Source: Chitinophaga pinensis (GTDB lineage: Bacteria > Bacteroidota > Bacteroidia > Chitinophagales > Chitinophagaceae). From it: DNA of 64,000 nt. The stretch covers positions 1 through 64,000 of the forward strand of contig CAMAXV010000005.1 in the NCBI GenBank assembly GCA_945862385.1, read 5' to 3'. The notes beneath the pieces were generated by a model, which was given only the letters and a program-made list of their open reading frames with translations, was not told the DNA's origin and searched no databases. Both the position numbers and the translations under genes were made by a program. Each line of letters starts with the position of its first letter. Position 1 is the first letter of the stretch. Positions 40,162 through 50,122 of the stretch are shown piece by piece.

Positions 40162-40575
40162 ATGGAACATAGTGCACAGGAAGTTACAGTACATCACGAA
40201 CCCGGAGGTAAGGAAGTTGTTCAGAAAATCATTAAAACAACAGTCATACTTTCAGTTATCACAATCATTGAACTGGGTATGGGTCTTGCTATGTATGCAT
40301 GGCCAATGGCTGAGGGTTTAAAACTCTTCTTAAAAGGTGTTATCGTTATTCTCTCTTTGGCCAAGGCTTTTTACATAGTTGGTATTTTCATGCACCTCGG
40401 AGATGAACTGAAGAACATGATCATGACTATCGTTGTTCCACTTCTCTTATTCATCTGGTTTATTGCAGCTTTCCTGTGGGATGGCAATTCATGGAAAACA
40501 CTCCGTAATACCTATAATAAGCCTGCTGTTGAAAATGTTGCACCTGCTGCACACGGTGCTGGAGAAAAGCATTAG
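40162..40575 (+). CDS. Cytochrome c oxidase subunit IV family protein
   Basis: Small membrane protein after subunit III; LAKAFYIVGIFMHLGDELKNM. Confidence 0.82.
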   Translation: MEHSAQEVTVHHEPGGKEVVQKIIKTTVILSVITIIELGMGLAMYAWPMAEGLKLFLKGVIVILSLAKAFYIVGIFMHLGDELKNMIMTIVVPLLLFIWFIAAFLWDGNSWKTLRNTYNKPAVENVAPAAHGAGEKH

Positions 40576-40597
40576 TGATTTTAAAGATAATATAAAT

Positions 40598-40636
40598 AAG
40601 CATCTTTCGGTTTCAAACCCGGAGGTGCTTTTTTTG
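40598..40636 (+). terminator. Putative rho-independent terminator after subunit IV
   Basis: aagcatctttcggtttcaaacccggaggtgctt followed by a T-run; stem includes wobble pairs. Confidence 0.6.
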
Positions 40637-40650
40637 TTTAAACATTATAC

Positions 40651-41349
40651 ATGAAAAGTACAAAGATTATCACCCTGATCATGGTAACAGTGCTTCCGCT
40701 GGCCAGTTACCTGTTTGTGAGCAGTCTCAGCAGGGATGCTATTAAAATGCCTAGGCGTTATTTTTATGATACTGTTTTGGTTAAACAGGAAAAAGGTAAA
40801 GAGGTTAATGATACACAATGGCATAAGATCAGACCTTTCAAATTGCAGAATCAGTTTGGAAGAGAAGTTGGTTTGCAAGATCTGGAAGGAAGAATTGTTA
40901 TAGCAGACTTCTTTTTTACATCATGTCCTTCTATTTGTCCAACTCTGACCCGCAACATGAAAAAGCTCCAGACCGCCTTTAAGAAGACGGATAGCCTTGT
41001 TCGCTTTGTATCTTTTACAATAGATCCTGAACGTGACAGTGTAGCCCGAATTAAGGCATATGGAGATAAATTTGGAATAGACCATGATACCTGGTGGATG
41101 TTAACCGGAGACAGGAAAGAAATTTATGATATTGCACTCTCTGAATTCAAAGCCAGCATTGCTGCAAACGGTAATATAGATACAGGATTTATTCATACAG
41201 AAAATTTCTTTCTGCTGGATAAGGATAAGGTAGTAAGAGGCTGGTATAATGGATTGGACAGTTCAAACCTGGATAAACTTATCAAGGATGTGGTGTTGCT
41301 GAACATGGAAAGAGACAAAAAGAAAAAAAGAAACCTATTTAGAAAGTAA
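40651..41349 (+). CDS. SCO1/SenC family copper chaperone
   Basis: FFFTSCPSICPTLTRNMKKLQ; VRFVSFTIDPERDS; FIHTENFFLLD. Confidence 0.9.
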   Translation: MKSTKIITLIMVTVLPLASYLFVSSLSRDAIKMPRRYFYDTVLVKQEKGKEVNDTQWHKIRPFKLQNQFGREVGLQDLEGRIVIADFFFTSCPSICPTLTRNMKKLQTAFKKTDSLVRFVSFTIDPERDSVARIKAYGDKFGIDHDTWWMLTGDRKEIYDIALSEFKASIAANGNIDTGFIHTENFFLLDKDKVVRGWYNGLDSSNLDKLIKDVVLLNMERDKKKKRNLFRK

Positions 41350-41364
41350 ATTCAACATTGATAT

Positions 41365-41907
41365 ATGTTACCTGCATCACTTCAGAAAAACGATAAAAGA
41401 GCGAATGTGCTCATCATCTTATTTTCCATCATTGTTTTTGTAGCAGTGGTATTTCTTTCACGCGTCAAGCTGGATGTTGAATTACCTTTCGATGTTCATG
41501 TATTTGCAAAAATCAATGCACTGATCAACTCTGCGGTTTCTTTTCTGCTGCTTGTTGGATTGCTGGCAGTTAAACGCAGCAACTATGCCCTGCACAAGAA
41601 AGTAATGTTGTCTGCCATGGTTTTGTCTTTCTTGTTTTTGGTGTCTTACATTTGTCACCACCTTCTTTCAGACTCCACTACATTTGGCGGCACCGGCACC
41701 ATAAAATATGTCTATTATTTTATTCTGATAACGCATATCCTTCTTGCAGCTATAATCCTCCCCTTCATATTGTACACGAGTTACAGGGCATTGATAGCTG
41801 AATGGCCTCAACACACAAAACTGGCGCGTATAACATGGCCAATTTGGTTTTATGTATCTGTTACAGGCGTTGTTGTTTACTGGATGATTAGTCCTTATTA
41901 TGCCTAG
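41365..41907 (+). CDS. DUF420 domain membrane protein (oxidase-associated)
   Basis: Four-TM-like; ALHKKVMLSAMVLSFLFLVSYICHH; position after SCO. Confidence 0.8.
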   Translation: MLPASLQKNDKRANVLIILFSIIVFVAVVFLSRVKLDVELPFDVHVFAKINALINSAVSFLLLVGLLAVKRSNYALHKKVMLSAMVLSFLFLVSYICHHLLSDSTTFGGTGTIKYVYYFILITHILLAAIILPFILYTSYRALIAEWPQHTKLARITWPIWFYVSVTGVVVYWMISPYYA

Positions 41908-42283
41908 TAAAACGAAGGGACAAATTAAAAGGGACGAGGGTTCAGTAAAAAGCAGCCGGAATTTTTTTGAGGATGTTTTTGCAGTTGTCAGACTCATTCC
42001 ACCCGGACGAGTAACGAATTATGGCAGTATTGCGAAGTATCTTGGATCAGGACTTTCTTCGAGAATGGTGGGTTGGGCTATGAATGCTTCTCATCAGTCG
42101 GTAGAACAGGTTCCTGCCCACCGGGTTGTCAACCGCAATGGTTTACTCTCGGGAAAAAACCATTTTGAAACTCCCACTGCCATGCAGGAATTGCTTGAAA
42201 AGGAGGGTATACAGATAAAGGATAATCAGGTTGTTGATTTCAGGCAAATTTTCTGGGATCCTGAAAAGGAGCTCTCCACCTGA
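41900..42283 (+). CDS. Alkyltransferase-like protein (MGMT family, catalytic Cys replaced)
   Basis: VFAVVRLIPPGRVTNYGSIAKYLG; active-site region reads PAHRVV instead of PCHRVV. Confidence 0.85.
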   Translation: MPSKTKGQIKRDEGSVKSSRNFFEDVFAVVRLIPPGRVTNYGSIAKYLGSGLSSRMVGWAMNASHQSVEQVPAHRVVNRNGLLSGKNHFETPTAMQELLEKEGIQIKDNQVVDFRQIFWDPEKELST

Positions 42284-42329
42284 AGTCTGAAACTTGCTTG
42301 ATTTAAAGAAATCGTGAACGGATGTAAGC

Positions 42330-42542
42330 TTACTTGTTCGCTGACTGTGATTCCTGGAATTCCATCTGTTCCTTGCGTATGGCAGTTCTTTTGGCTTCCG
42401 GAACATTGATATGATCATACGGACAATTCAGACAACCGTTACCACAACAGTTTCCATTATCCAAATGGTATTTGGCAGTGAGCACCATATAGCCTTGCTC
42501 ATTGTAATAAAAGTGTTCTCCCTCAATCAGTTTCTTCTTCAT
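42330..42542 (-). CDS. DUF5522-like small Cys-rich protein
   Basis: YMVLTAKYHLDNGNCCGNGCLNCPYDH. Confidence 0.75.
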   Translation of the reverse strand: MKKKLIEGEHFYYNEQGYMVLTAKYHLDNGNCCGNGCLNCPYDHINVPEAKRTAIRKEQMEFQESQSANK

Positions 42543-43266
42543 GTTTTATTGCCCCTTCCTGTGAATCCTTTTCAGTTTCCCTGACCATTTCAGCCAGTTC
42601 ATCATCCAATGCAGGATCCAAATTACCAGTTAGTGCGAATTTAAGGTAATGTATCCTGTTGCTCCTAGCAATGTTTAACCCCTCATAGTGTGTTTTTATC
42701 AACAATTCTGGGTTTTGTGGAAGATCCAGGCTTATATCCTTGCTATCTTCAAACAAAGTTAATCCGTACAAACTGATCACCATTTTTGTGAAGTTGTAAA
42801 GCACAGGAGAATCAGTCTTCAGATGGATATAACCACCGGGTTTGAGTATTTGTTTATATTTTCTCAAAAAGCCCGGATGTGTCAGTCTTTTTTTCGACTT
42901 TGATATGCGTAGTTGCGGATCTGCGAAAGGTATCCATATTTCATCAACTTCATCAGTTGCAAAATAGCTGTTGACCATACCAATTTGCGAACGGAGGAAT
43001 GCTACATTGTCCAATTTTTTCTCCAGCACCTGTTTTGCACCTACCCAGATTCTGTTTCCTTTTACATCGATGCCGATGAAATTTCTCTCAGGGTAAAGTG
43101 AGGCTAATCCCACAGCATATTCTCCTTTGCCACAAGCCAGTTCCAGCGTTATGGGATGATTGTTTTTAAAGTGATTATGCCATTGTCCTGACATGTGTTC
43201 TGGATATTGCAAAACATGACTGAAGGTGGCAATTTCTGCAAAGCGGACTATTTTTTTTTGACCCAT
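42523..43266 (-). CDS. trmB: tRNA (guanine-N7)-methyltransferase
   Basis: LELACGKGEYAVGLASLYPERNFIGIDVKGNRIW; WIPFADPQLRISKSKKRLTHPGFL. Confidence 0.9.
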   Translation of the reverse strand: MGQKKIVRFAEIATFSHVLQYPEHMSGQWHNHFKNNHPITLELACGKGEYAVGLASLYPERNFIGIDVKGNRIWVGAKQVLEKKLDNVAFLRSQIGMVNSYFATDEVDEIWIPFADPQLRISKSKKRLTHPGFLRKYKQILKPGGYIHLKTDSPVLYNFTKMVISLYGLTLFEDSKDISLDLPQNPELLIKTHYEGLNIARSNRIHYLKFALTGNLDPALDDELAEMVRETEKDSQEGAIKHEEETD

Positions 43267-43497
43267 GATGGCTGCAAAGTTAATTGATGGCAATCATCCT
43301 TTTCGTCATTTTTTAATAGTGTCACGGTAAAAGTATTTCTTCTTGCACATAACATTTAAGTATAACAAAAAGTGCATGTGCATCATGGTGAAATAACCCG
43401 AAAAAACATGTTTTAATCTCTCAAAGAACTGTTGTTTAACCCTTTCTGACTTTTAGCAGCGGTATTACTTTTACGTTACAGTTGTTGTTGCAGCTGT

Positions 43498-43875
43498 ATG
43501 ACGCAATATCCGGACCAATGAATAACCAGTTAAAACAAATTGTATGAAAAAATTGATTTTGACCATGATGTGGATGCTCGCAGCTTTCCTAACGCAGGCA
43601 TCTGAAAATGTGGAGAAGGAAACAGGAAAGCAAAAAGAACATCAGATTGAAAATGTGACAGTGGCAATGGGAAAAAGCAATGTCAGTTTGCCCGTACTGG
43701 ATTGCAGTGTAACGCTCAAGGGTAAAGTTGATCTGGGTCCGATTGAAGCTGAAATCAGTTGTACCGTAACAGATCCAAGTTGTGAGAAAGCGCAGGTTAC
43801 TGCAGCAGCTTGTTTGAAATCAGCACTGCGTCTGTACGCAGGTGTAATCATGTAAACAGCCGGATATTGCGTCAT
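43498..43875. repeat. Perfect 16-bp inverted repeat (43498-43513 / 43860-43875) flanking a small ORF
   Basis: atgacgcaatatccgg at left, ccggatattgcgtcat at right. Confidence 0.9.
43544..43855 (+). CDS. Small secreted Cys-containing protein of unknown function
   Basis: 103-aa ORF with signal peptide MKKLILTMMWMLAAFLTQAS and three cysteines in the mature part besides one near the C-terminus. Confidence 0.6.
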   Translation: MKKLILTMMWMLAAFLTQASENVEKETGKQKEHQIENVTVAMGKSNVSLPVLDCSVTLKGKVDLGPIEAEISCTVTDPSCEKAQVTAAACLKSALRLYAGVIM

Positions 43876-43894
43876 TCATTCATAAAATAAATTT

Positions 43895-44650
43895 ATGCAT
43901 AAAAAAATCATACAGCTTATTTGCATTTTGCTTTTTACGGCAACATGCTCTTCACAGGAATCCCGGATATATATTTACCAGGGAAAATTCAACAGCAGTT
44001 TTGGCCGGGGAGATAACACCAGAATTTTTGAAGGCAGGTTGATAGTTCAGGGAGAACGTTCTTTGTTTACAATGAAAGAGGAAGGAATACATGAACACGG
44101 TCTCCAGGGAAACACCCTGAATCTCAGGCCAGACAGCATGTTTACCGTCTATAAGGATCATGCATCACAAACCATGTTGTTTGAGTTCTCGGATTTCAAT
44201 CAGCGTTCGCACTGGTATGCAGATACTATGTTTCCCATGCAATGGCAATTGATAGCTGAAGAAAAAATGATCGGGGGCATACCCTGCAGTAAAGCGGTGG
44301 GTTTTTTCAAGGGAAGAGGATATACTGCCTGGTATGCACCCTCGGTCGCCAATTCAGACGGACCATGGAAGCTTGGGGGCTTGCCCGGAATGATTTTAGA
44401 GGCTTATGATGATCATGACGACTGGCACCTTACATGGGTTTCAACAATGGAATCGCAAAAAAGCTTTGATGATGGTTTTTTCCAACGAAAAATAAACCAT
44501 GATTTACAGGGCTTCAATGGCTATGCCTCCTATGTAAAGAAAATGTTCAGCAGGCTGCAGGCTTCCATGGCGGCACAGTCGAATGCAGGTTGTGTGGGAT
44601 GTCAGACTGTACCTCAGTTAAAAATTAACGCGTGGGAGAAGATAGATTAG
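43895..44650 (+). CDS. GLPGLI family protein
   Basis: GPWKLGGLPGMILEAYDDHDDWHLT. Confidence 0.85.
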   Translation: MHKKIIQLICILLFTATCSSQESRIYIYQGKFNSSFGRGDNTRIFEGRLIVQGERSLFTMKEEGIHEHGLQGNTLNLRPDSMFTVYKDHASQTMLFEFSDFNQRSHWYADTMFPMQWQLIAEEKMIGGIPCSKAVGFFKGRGYTAWYAPSVANSDGPWKLGGLPGMILEAYDDHDDWHLTWVSTMESQKSFDDGFFQRKINHDLQGFNGYASYVKKMFSRLQASMAAQSNAGCVGCQTVPQLKINAWEKID

Positions 44651-46980
44651 TAGTATGGATCCGTCTGTTTGTGGGGATGGTTCTGGTCAGTAGCATGCTG
44701 ACCCTGAAAGTTGTTGCACAGCAAGACAGGCAAAATAAGATTCCTGATTCGCTTCATGTCAGGGACCTTTCGCCTGTGTTGATAAAGTTGAGGTTACCGG
44801 TTGCAGGAAGAAAGGGTGATACGGTGATGTATGATGCAGCCAGGTACAGGACTGCAGCAACTTTCAGGTTATCAGCTTTGTTGAATCAGATACCTGGATT
44901 TAGCGTGGATGAAAACGGACGGATCCATTACAACGGAAAGGAAATCAGCAGGGTCATGATAGATGGGGATGATTTAACTGGTGAGCAATATGGTTTGCTG
45001 ACAAACAGATTGAAAGCTGCGCTGATACGTCAGGTTCAGGTTATTGAAAAACATCAGTCCAAAAAAATCCTGCAGGGTGTTCAAACATCAGATCAGCTTG
45101 CAGTGAATCTCGTCATCAATCAAAAAGATCGCAATAAACCCAGCGTAACACTGCATCCATCCGGTGGATATAAGAAGCAACAGGTGAATGTTGATCTTTA
45201 TTTGTTGCGCAAAGAACTAAAAACTTTGATGTTTGCATCAGCTGGCAACATCAGTTTGACTCAGCAGTATGCAACAAAGTTTTCAGATGAGTATAACCTT
45301 TGGAGCGACTACACTCCGATTAGCATGCCCCGCGTAAATACTAAGGCGCAAGATTTTCTACCTCCAGCATATCAGCTGTTTAACAGGGAGCAATCAACTG
45401 AGCTGATGACATCTATGTCACTGGACTCTCTGAGACGTCTCAAAATAATTGCACAATCCCTGGGCAGACAAATAAAAGTGAATGAATCCGAAGAACACAT
45501 TTACTTTCCTGCAAATAACTTCCAGTTTCAGAGAAGTACAAATCATGATTTGGGCAGCAGCGGATTTCAGGGTAAGTTTTTATACGAGCGTGATCCCAAA
45601 GGAATGTACAGTTCAACCTTTCAGTTTATTGTAAAATACAAAAAGCATCAAACGCTGATGCAACAAAAGAGAACAGGTTATCTTACACAGACAGATGACC
45701 TGAGTGGGGATGAATCACAGGTGATTATGCAGGCTGGGCATGAAGCATATTTTAAATTCAGAAATGGTATCCTGAAACTTGAATCAGGTTACGGCATAGA
45801 CAAGATGAAGGATGTGATGCAGTTGACAGGAGCGTCTTTGGTTCAGGATTTCAGCCATTTCAGGCAAACTGCAAGAACACACTTGTCGTGGATTACCAAA
45901 CCGGTCAGGTATCAGTTCATGAATGGATTCATTGTTGTTGGAGAGCGTAATTATTCAGACATCAACTCAGCACAAAATCAATCTGCTTACATCAAGTACT
46001 ATCCGTATTTCAACCTCACCCATCAGTTCAATAAGCGGTGGAGGCAACATATTCAGGCTGCAGCAGGTATGGCACAATCAAGGGTTTCAGGGCATTCGGT
46101 TGGATATGGTATTTACCATGCAGCGGTCAGAACCGAATGGCAGCTTAAACCAACGTTCCATTATTTTTTTACAGTTCAGGCTTCGCAAAAAATTCAAGAT
46201 GGTCAGTCTATCTGGGCTGGTCCGTTTTATATTACTTCAGTAACTAAGATGTATTCTCCGGAACAGTTTGCTGTGCCCAGGGTCTTGCAAACACAACTTG
46301 GAATCGTTAAAATGAATCTCTATACAGGTCTTATGCTGAATGCATTTGCACAGGTATCCAGCAGTTCATTTGAACAAGGTTTACAGCTTACCGTCAGAGA
46401 GACTTATGAAACCCTTTCGGCATTTCAGGTTCCGAGACAACTCAGGTTTACGGGACAGTTTAATCTTGAAAAATATGTGCACGCTGTCAAAATCAAATAC
46501 AATCTCAGCGGTAGTTTAAACAGGACAAGACAGCCACAGCGCGTTAATGCAATTAACTATGACACCCGCTTCAACTATATAGTGATTGAAAACAGGATCA
46601 GCACACATTGGAAGAAGGCCATTAATCTGACGTCGTTTTATACCATTACGTTAAGCAGTAATCTATATGGGTCAGGTGATGCTGCAACTGCTATGACGAG
46701 GCACAGAACAGGCATGCAGCTTCATTACAGGATACGACAGCGTGGAGTAATCCAGATCCGGTATGGTTACGACAGGTCAAGGTTTTCCGGATATTTTCAT
46801 GCACTCGATGGCATGGGTGAGCTTTCTGTGAAAGACAGGTGGAAGCTCAGTTTACATGCATCCAACCTGTTGAATATACGTTATTACAGCATATTCCATG
46901 TTGCTGAACGCGGCAGCACTGTTTTCCGCAGACAGCTAACCGGGCGAACAGTTATGTTTGGTGTGCAGTATGTGTTTTAA
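44632..46980 (+). CDS. TonB-dependent receptor-like outer membrane protein
   Basis: Plug-like region ALLNQIPGFSVDENGRIHYNGKEISRVMIDGDDLTG; C-terminal beta-strand-rich, ending GVQYVF. May start at the Met at 44677. Confidence 0.78.
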   Translation: MGEDRLVVWIRLFVGMVLVSSMLTLKVVAQQDRQNKIPDSLHVRDLSPVLIKLRLPVAGRKGDTVMYDAARYRTAATFRLSALLNQIPGFSVDENGRIHYNGKEISRVMIDGDDLTGEQYGLLTNRLKAALIRQVQVIEKHQSKKILQGVQTSDQLAVNLVINQKDRNKPSVTLHPSGGYKKQQVNVDLYLLRKELKTLMFASAGNISLTQQYATKFSDEYNLWSDYTPISMPRVNTKAQDFLPPAYQLFNREQSTELMTSMSLDSLRRLKIIAQSLGRQIKVNESEEHIYFPANNFQFQRSTNHDLGSSGFQGKFLYERDPKGMYSSTFQFIVKYKKHQTLMQQKRTGYLTQTDDLSGDESQVIMQAGHEAYFKFRNGILKLESGYGIDKMKDVMQLTGASLVQDFSHFRQTARTHLSWITKPVRYQFMNGFIVVGERNYSDINSAQNQSAYIKYYPYFNLTHQFNKRWRQHIQAAAGMAQSRVSGHSVGYGIYHAAVRTEWQLKPTFHYFFTVQASQKIQDGQSIWAGPFYITSVTKMYSPEQFAVPRVLQTQLGIVKMNLYTGLMLNAFAQVSSSSFEQGLQLTVRETYETLSAFQVPRQLRFTGQFNLEKYVHAVKIKYNLSGSLNRTRQPQRVNAINYDTRFNYIVIENRISTHWKKAINLTSFYTITLSSNLYGSGDAATAMTRHRTGMQLHYRIRQRGVIQIRYGYDRSRFSGYFHALDGMGELSVKDRWKLSLHASNLLNIRYYSIFHVAERGSTVFRRQLTGRTVMFGVQYVF

Positions 46981-48512
46981 TTACTGATGATAATAGGATG
47001 CTGTTCACTTTCCAGACCAACCCTGTCTATTGCAGTAACCATGATGAATTTCAGTGGTGTTTTGTCTCCCGATTTTTCTGACCTCGATACAGGAAGTAAA
47101 ACTTTGTTTTCTGTTTTATTGAGGATACGGTGTTCCCATTTTTCCTGGTATTTAAAATAGAGTACCCATTTGAAAGCCTGGTTGTTTCTGGGCGTCCAGC
47201 TGATTTCAACTGTATCTGTAGCTGTCATGATGGAGACAGCAGGGCTCAGCGGTGGCGTGGATTGCAGCCACGCACTTGCAGGAACCAGTGCGGGAGATTT
47301 GTAAACACCTTCCTGCAGGGCACGAGACAGTGTAGGGTTGTTGATAACGGAGTGACCATGCCAGTGAACTACCCCGGCACTTTTGGGTACCATAGCCCGG
47401 GCAATCATGATTTCGCTGATGATTTCCTGGTTGTTGGCAATACCGTTTTTGTCTGTGCCGATATTAATGCCTGGCCAGAGGTGACGTTGGTGGGTGTTTT
47501 GTTCCTGCCACCAGCCCAGCAGTATGGGATAGCTTTGCGCTATTTTTCCTGTTGGCCAGTAAAGCTGGGGAGAAAAATAATCAATCCATCCCTTGTTCAA
47601 CCAGCGTTTGGCATCAGCATAGAGTTTTTCGTACTGGTCGAATCCTTCAATTGAGGCAGGATATCCGGGTTTCCATATTCCAAACGGACTTAGTCCGAAT
47701 TTAACATGCTTTTTTTCAGTTTTGATTTCTTTGTAGAGTCTTTCTATCAATGTATTCACGGCTTCCCTGCGCCAGTCGCCCCTAGTCAGTTTTCCACCTG
47801 CTTTCAGGTAAATGTTCCAACTGCTGTCGTCTGGGAAATCCTCATTGCCATTGTAGGATGGGTAGGGGTAAAAATAATCATCAAAGTGGATACCATCCAC
47901 ATCATAGCGTTTGATGATGTCCAAAACCACTGCAGATGTTCGGTCCTGCGTTTCTTTCAGGGAAGGGTCCATCCAGTAATAGCCTTCTTTCAGAGACACG
48001 ACCAGTTCAGGATTTTTTTGCAGGATTGACCTGCTGCTGTTGCTTTTACCCTTGAAATGGTGAGCCCGGTATGGGTTGAGCCAGGCGTGCAGTTCCATTC
48101 CCCTTTTGTGCGCTTCTTCGATCCAGAAAATCAGTGGGTCATAAAAGGGGTCAGGCAATTTGTCTTGTTCGCCCGTGAGAAAATAGGACCAGGGTTCCAG
48201 TTCACTTTGATAGAGTGCATCAGCCTGCGGACGCACTTGAAAAATTACTGCGTTGAAGTTGAGTGACTGCAGCCGGTCAAGAATACCTATTGCTTCTTTT
48301 TGTTGTTCAGCTGTGGAGAGTCCGGGTTTACTCGGCCAGTTGATATTGTCTACTGTGGCAATCCATGCCCCCCTGAATTCTTCCGGTGCCTGTGCGAAGC
48401 GTTGCCGTGTTATGCCAGGCTTTGTCAATTCAGCCTTGTCGGCATTCGTTTTAACCTGAGCTTGTGAGACCAGGGAAACCAACAGACAGCTGCCAATAAG
48501 AATTGCACGCAT
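46977..48512 (-). CDS. Family 10-like glycosylhydrolase (GHL10 / DUF187)
   Basis: EFRGAWIATVDNINWPSKPGLSTAEQQKEAIGILDRLQSLNFNAVIFQVRPQADALY; DGIHFDDYFYPYP. Confidence 0.85.
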   Translation of the reverse strand: MRAILIGSCLLVSLVSQAQVKTNADKAELTKPGITRQRFAQAPEEFRGAWIATVDNINWPSKPGLSTAEQQKEAIGILDRLQSLNFNAVIFQVRPQADALYQSELEPWSYFLTGEQDKLPDPFYDPLIFWIEEAHKRGMELHAWLNPYRAHHFKGKSNSSRSILQKNPELVVSLKEGYYWMDPSLKETQDRTSAVVLDIIKRYDVDGIHFDDYFYPYPSYNGNEDFPDDSSWNIYLKAGGKLTRGDWRREAVNTLIERLYKEIKTEKKHVKFGLSPFGIWKPGYPASIEGFDQYEKLYADAKRWLNKGWIDYFSPQLYWPTGKIAQSYPILLGWWQEQNTHQRHLWPGINIGTDKNGIANNQEIISEIMIARAMVPKSAGVVHWHGHSVINNPTLSRALQEGVYKSPALVPASAWLQSTPPLSPAVSIMTATDTVEISWTPRNNQAFKWVLYFKYQEKWEHRILNKTENKVLLPVSRSEKSGDKTPLKFIMVTAIDRVGLESEQHPIIISN

Positions 48513-48757
48513 GGGAAACTATTTCAGGCAATTTAAGGAGAAATTATCACTGGCATCTTTTATTGAACGTTTTATGGCAATGTGTTATGCTAATAGTGTA
48601 AGTGTCCCGTTTCATTTACATGTTAAGTGTTGAAAGCCTACCAGAGCAAACTAATCAATATTTAACTTTTATACAGTTTTTAGGGGTTTGAAAGATTATT
48701 TCCATATCAGCACCAAAATCAACTCAGGTTCACCGTTTCCCTGTATTTTCGTGTTTC

Positions 48758-50122
48758 ATGTCACCCTCCGGAATCCTTTCCTTTCTGCCCTTTCCCGATC
48801 CTACAACGGAGCAGCGGCAGGCACTCGAAGCCATGGAGGATTTCATCAAGCCAAACAACCCAGATCATTTCCTCATTCTCTGTGGTGCAGCTGGTACAGG
48901 CAAAACCTCCATTACCTCAGCTTTCATCCGCTTACTGAAAGAACAGAATATCCATCACCATATTGCAGCACCCACAGGACGAGCAGCACGCATCCTGGGC
49001 AACAAAACCAATGCCATTGCTGGTACTATCCACTCCCTCATGTACACGCCTGAATCAGACCGGGAGACCGGAGCAGTAACGTGGCGACTCAAGCCCAACC
49101 GTACAGAGCAGTTTACAGTCTTCATCATCGATGAGGCTTCCATGATTAAATCCCAACATGTTTCTGCCAGGGACACCCTGTTCAAGTCTGATGATTCCAT
49201 GCTGAACCACCTCATTCAGTTTATCAGAAAAGGCAATGCCAATAACAAGCTGGTGTTGTTGGGCGACAGCAACCAGTTGCCACCTGTTGAAGAAGAGGAG
49301 TCGCTGGCGCTGGATCCAGAGTACCTCATGAATGAATTCGGGCTCATGGGTTCTTATCACTATCTGAAGGAAGTGAAACGGGTGGAAGAAGACAGTTACC
49401 TGCTCAGGAATGCCATGGCTATGCGGCAGGCCATTGATGAACGAAGTGAAGAGATACCTGAAATTCATGCCCGGGTGCATCCTGGTTTCTCTTCGGTGGT
49501 GCGAGATTTTTTACAGGGATTTCAGTCGGAAGATTTTGACGCCTCCATTGCCATTGGAAGATCGCACAAGGGAAATAGGATGTTCAATCAGGAGGTGAGG
49601 AAACATTTGTTCGGGCTGGATGCAAAGGTGGTGGAGAAAGGAGACCTGCTGCTGGTGTTGCAGAACTGGAAGCGGGAAGAACAGATTCTTTACAACGGGG
49701 ATCACGTGCTGGTGGAAGACGTGGATCATGCTTCAGTTAAAATCATTGCCGGCCTGCATTTCATGCCCATACGCCTGCGGGTTCCAAGAACCGATGGCAG
49801 CTTTCAAATTATCAGTGATGTCATTTTTATAGATACCCTTGTTTCTTTGGATGGCAGTTTGCCTCGGGAGAAGGAGTTTGCATTAAGGGCATCGCGGTTC
49901 AAAAGCAACGAGGTAGTGAAGAAGAGCGGAAAGAATGAAGACGATCCTTTTCTGGGCGCCATCCGAGTGGGATATGGGTATTCGATTACCTGTCAGAAAG
50001 CCCAGGGAGGTGAATGGGACAAGGTTTATGTCAACCTCTTTGGTGTAACCGATAAGAAATGGATCTATACTGCTATGACCCGCGCCAGAAGGGAGTTGCA
50101 TGTATTTGGGCAGGGGAAATAA
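48758..50122 (+). CDS. ATP-dependent DNA helicase, RecD/Pif1-like (SF1B)
   Basis: Walker A CGAAGTGKTS; Walker B VFIIDEASM; LLGDSNQLPPV; YSITCQKAQGGEWDKVYV; YTAMTRARREL. Confidence 0.88.
   Translation: MSPSGILSFLPFPDPTTEQRQALEAMEDFIKPNNPDHFLILCGAAGTGKTSITSAFIRLLKEQNIHHHIAAPTGRAARILGNKTNAIAGTIHSLMYTPESDRETGAVTWRLKPNRTEQFTVFIIDEASMIKSQHVSARDTLFKSDDSMLNHLIQFIRKGNANNKLVLLGDSNQLPPVEEEESLALDPEYLMNEFGLMGSYHYLKEVKRVEEDSYLLRNAMAMRQAIDERSEEIPEIHARVHPGFSSVVRDFLQGFQSEDFDASIAIGRSHKGNRMFNQEVRKHLFGLDAKVVEKGDLLLVLQNWKREEQILYNGDHVLVEDVDHASVKIIAGLHFMPIRLRVPRTDGSFQIISDVIFIDTLVSLDGSLPREKEFALRASRFKSNEVVKKSGKNEDDPFLGAIRVGYGYSITCQKAQGGEWDKVYVNLFGVTDKKWIYTAMTRARRELHVFGQGK

Noticed and set aside
48758-50122. RecD/Pif1-like helicase as part of a defence system with the hip operon
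   Set aside because: The helicase is separated by about 330 bp and is a common stand-alone Bacteroidota gene; no partner nuclease is adjacent.
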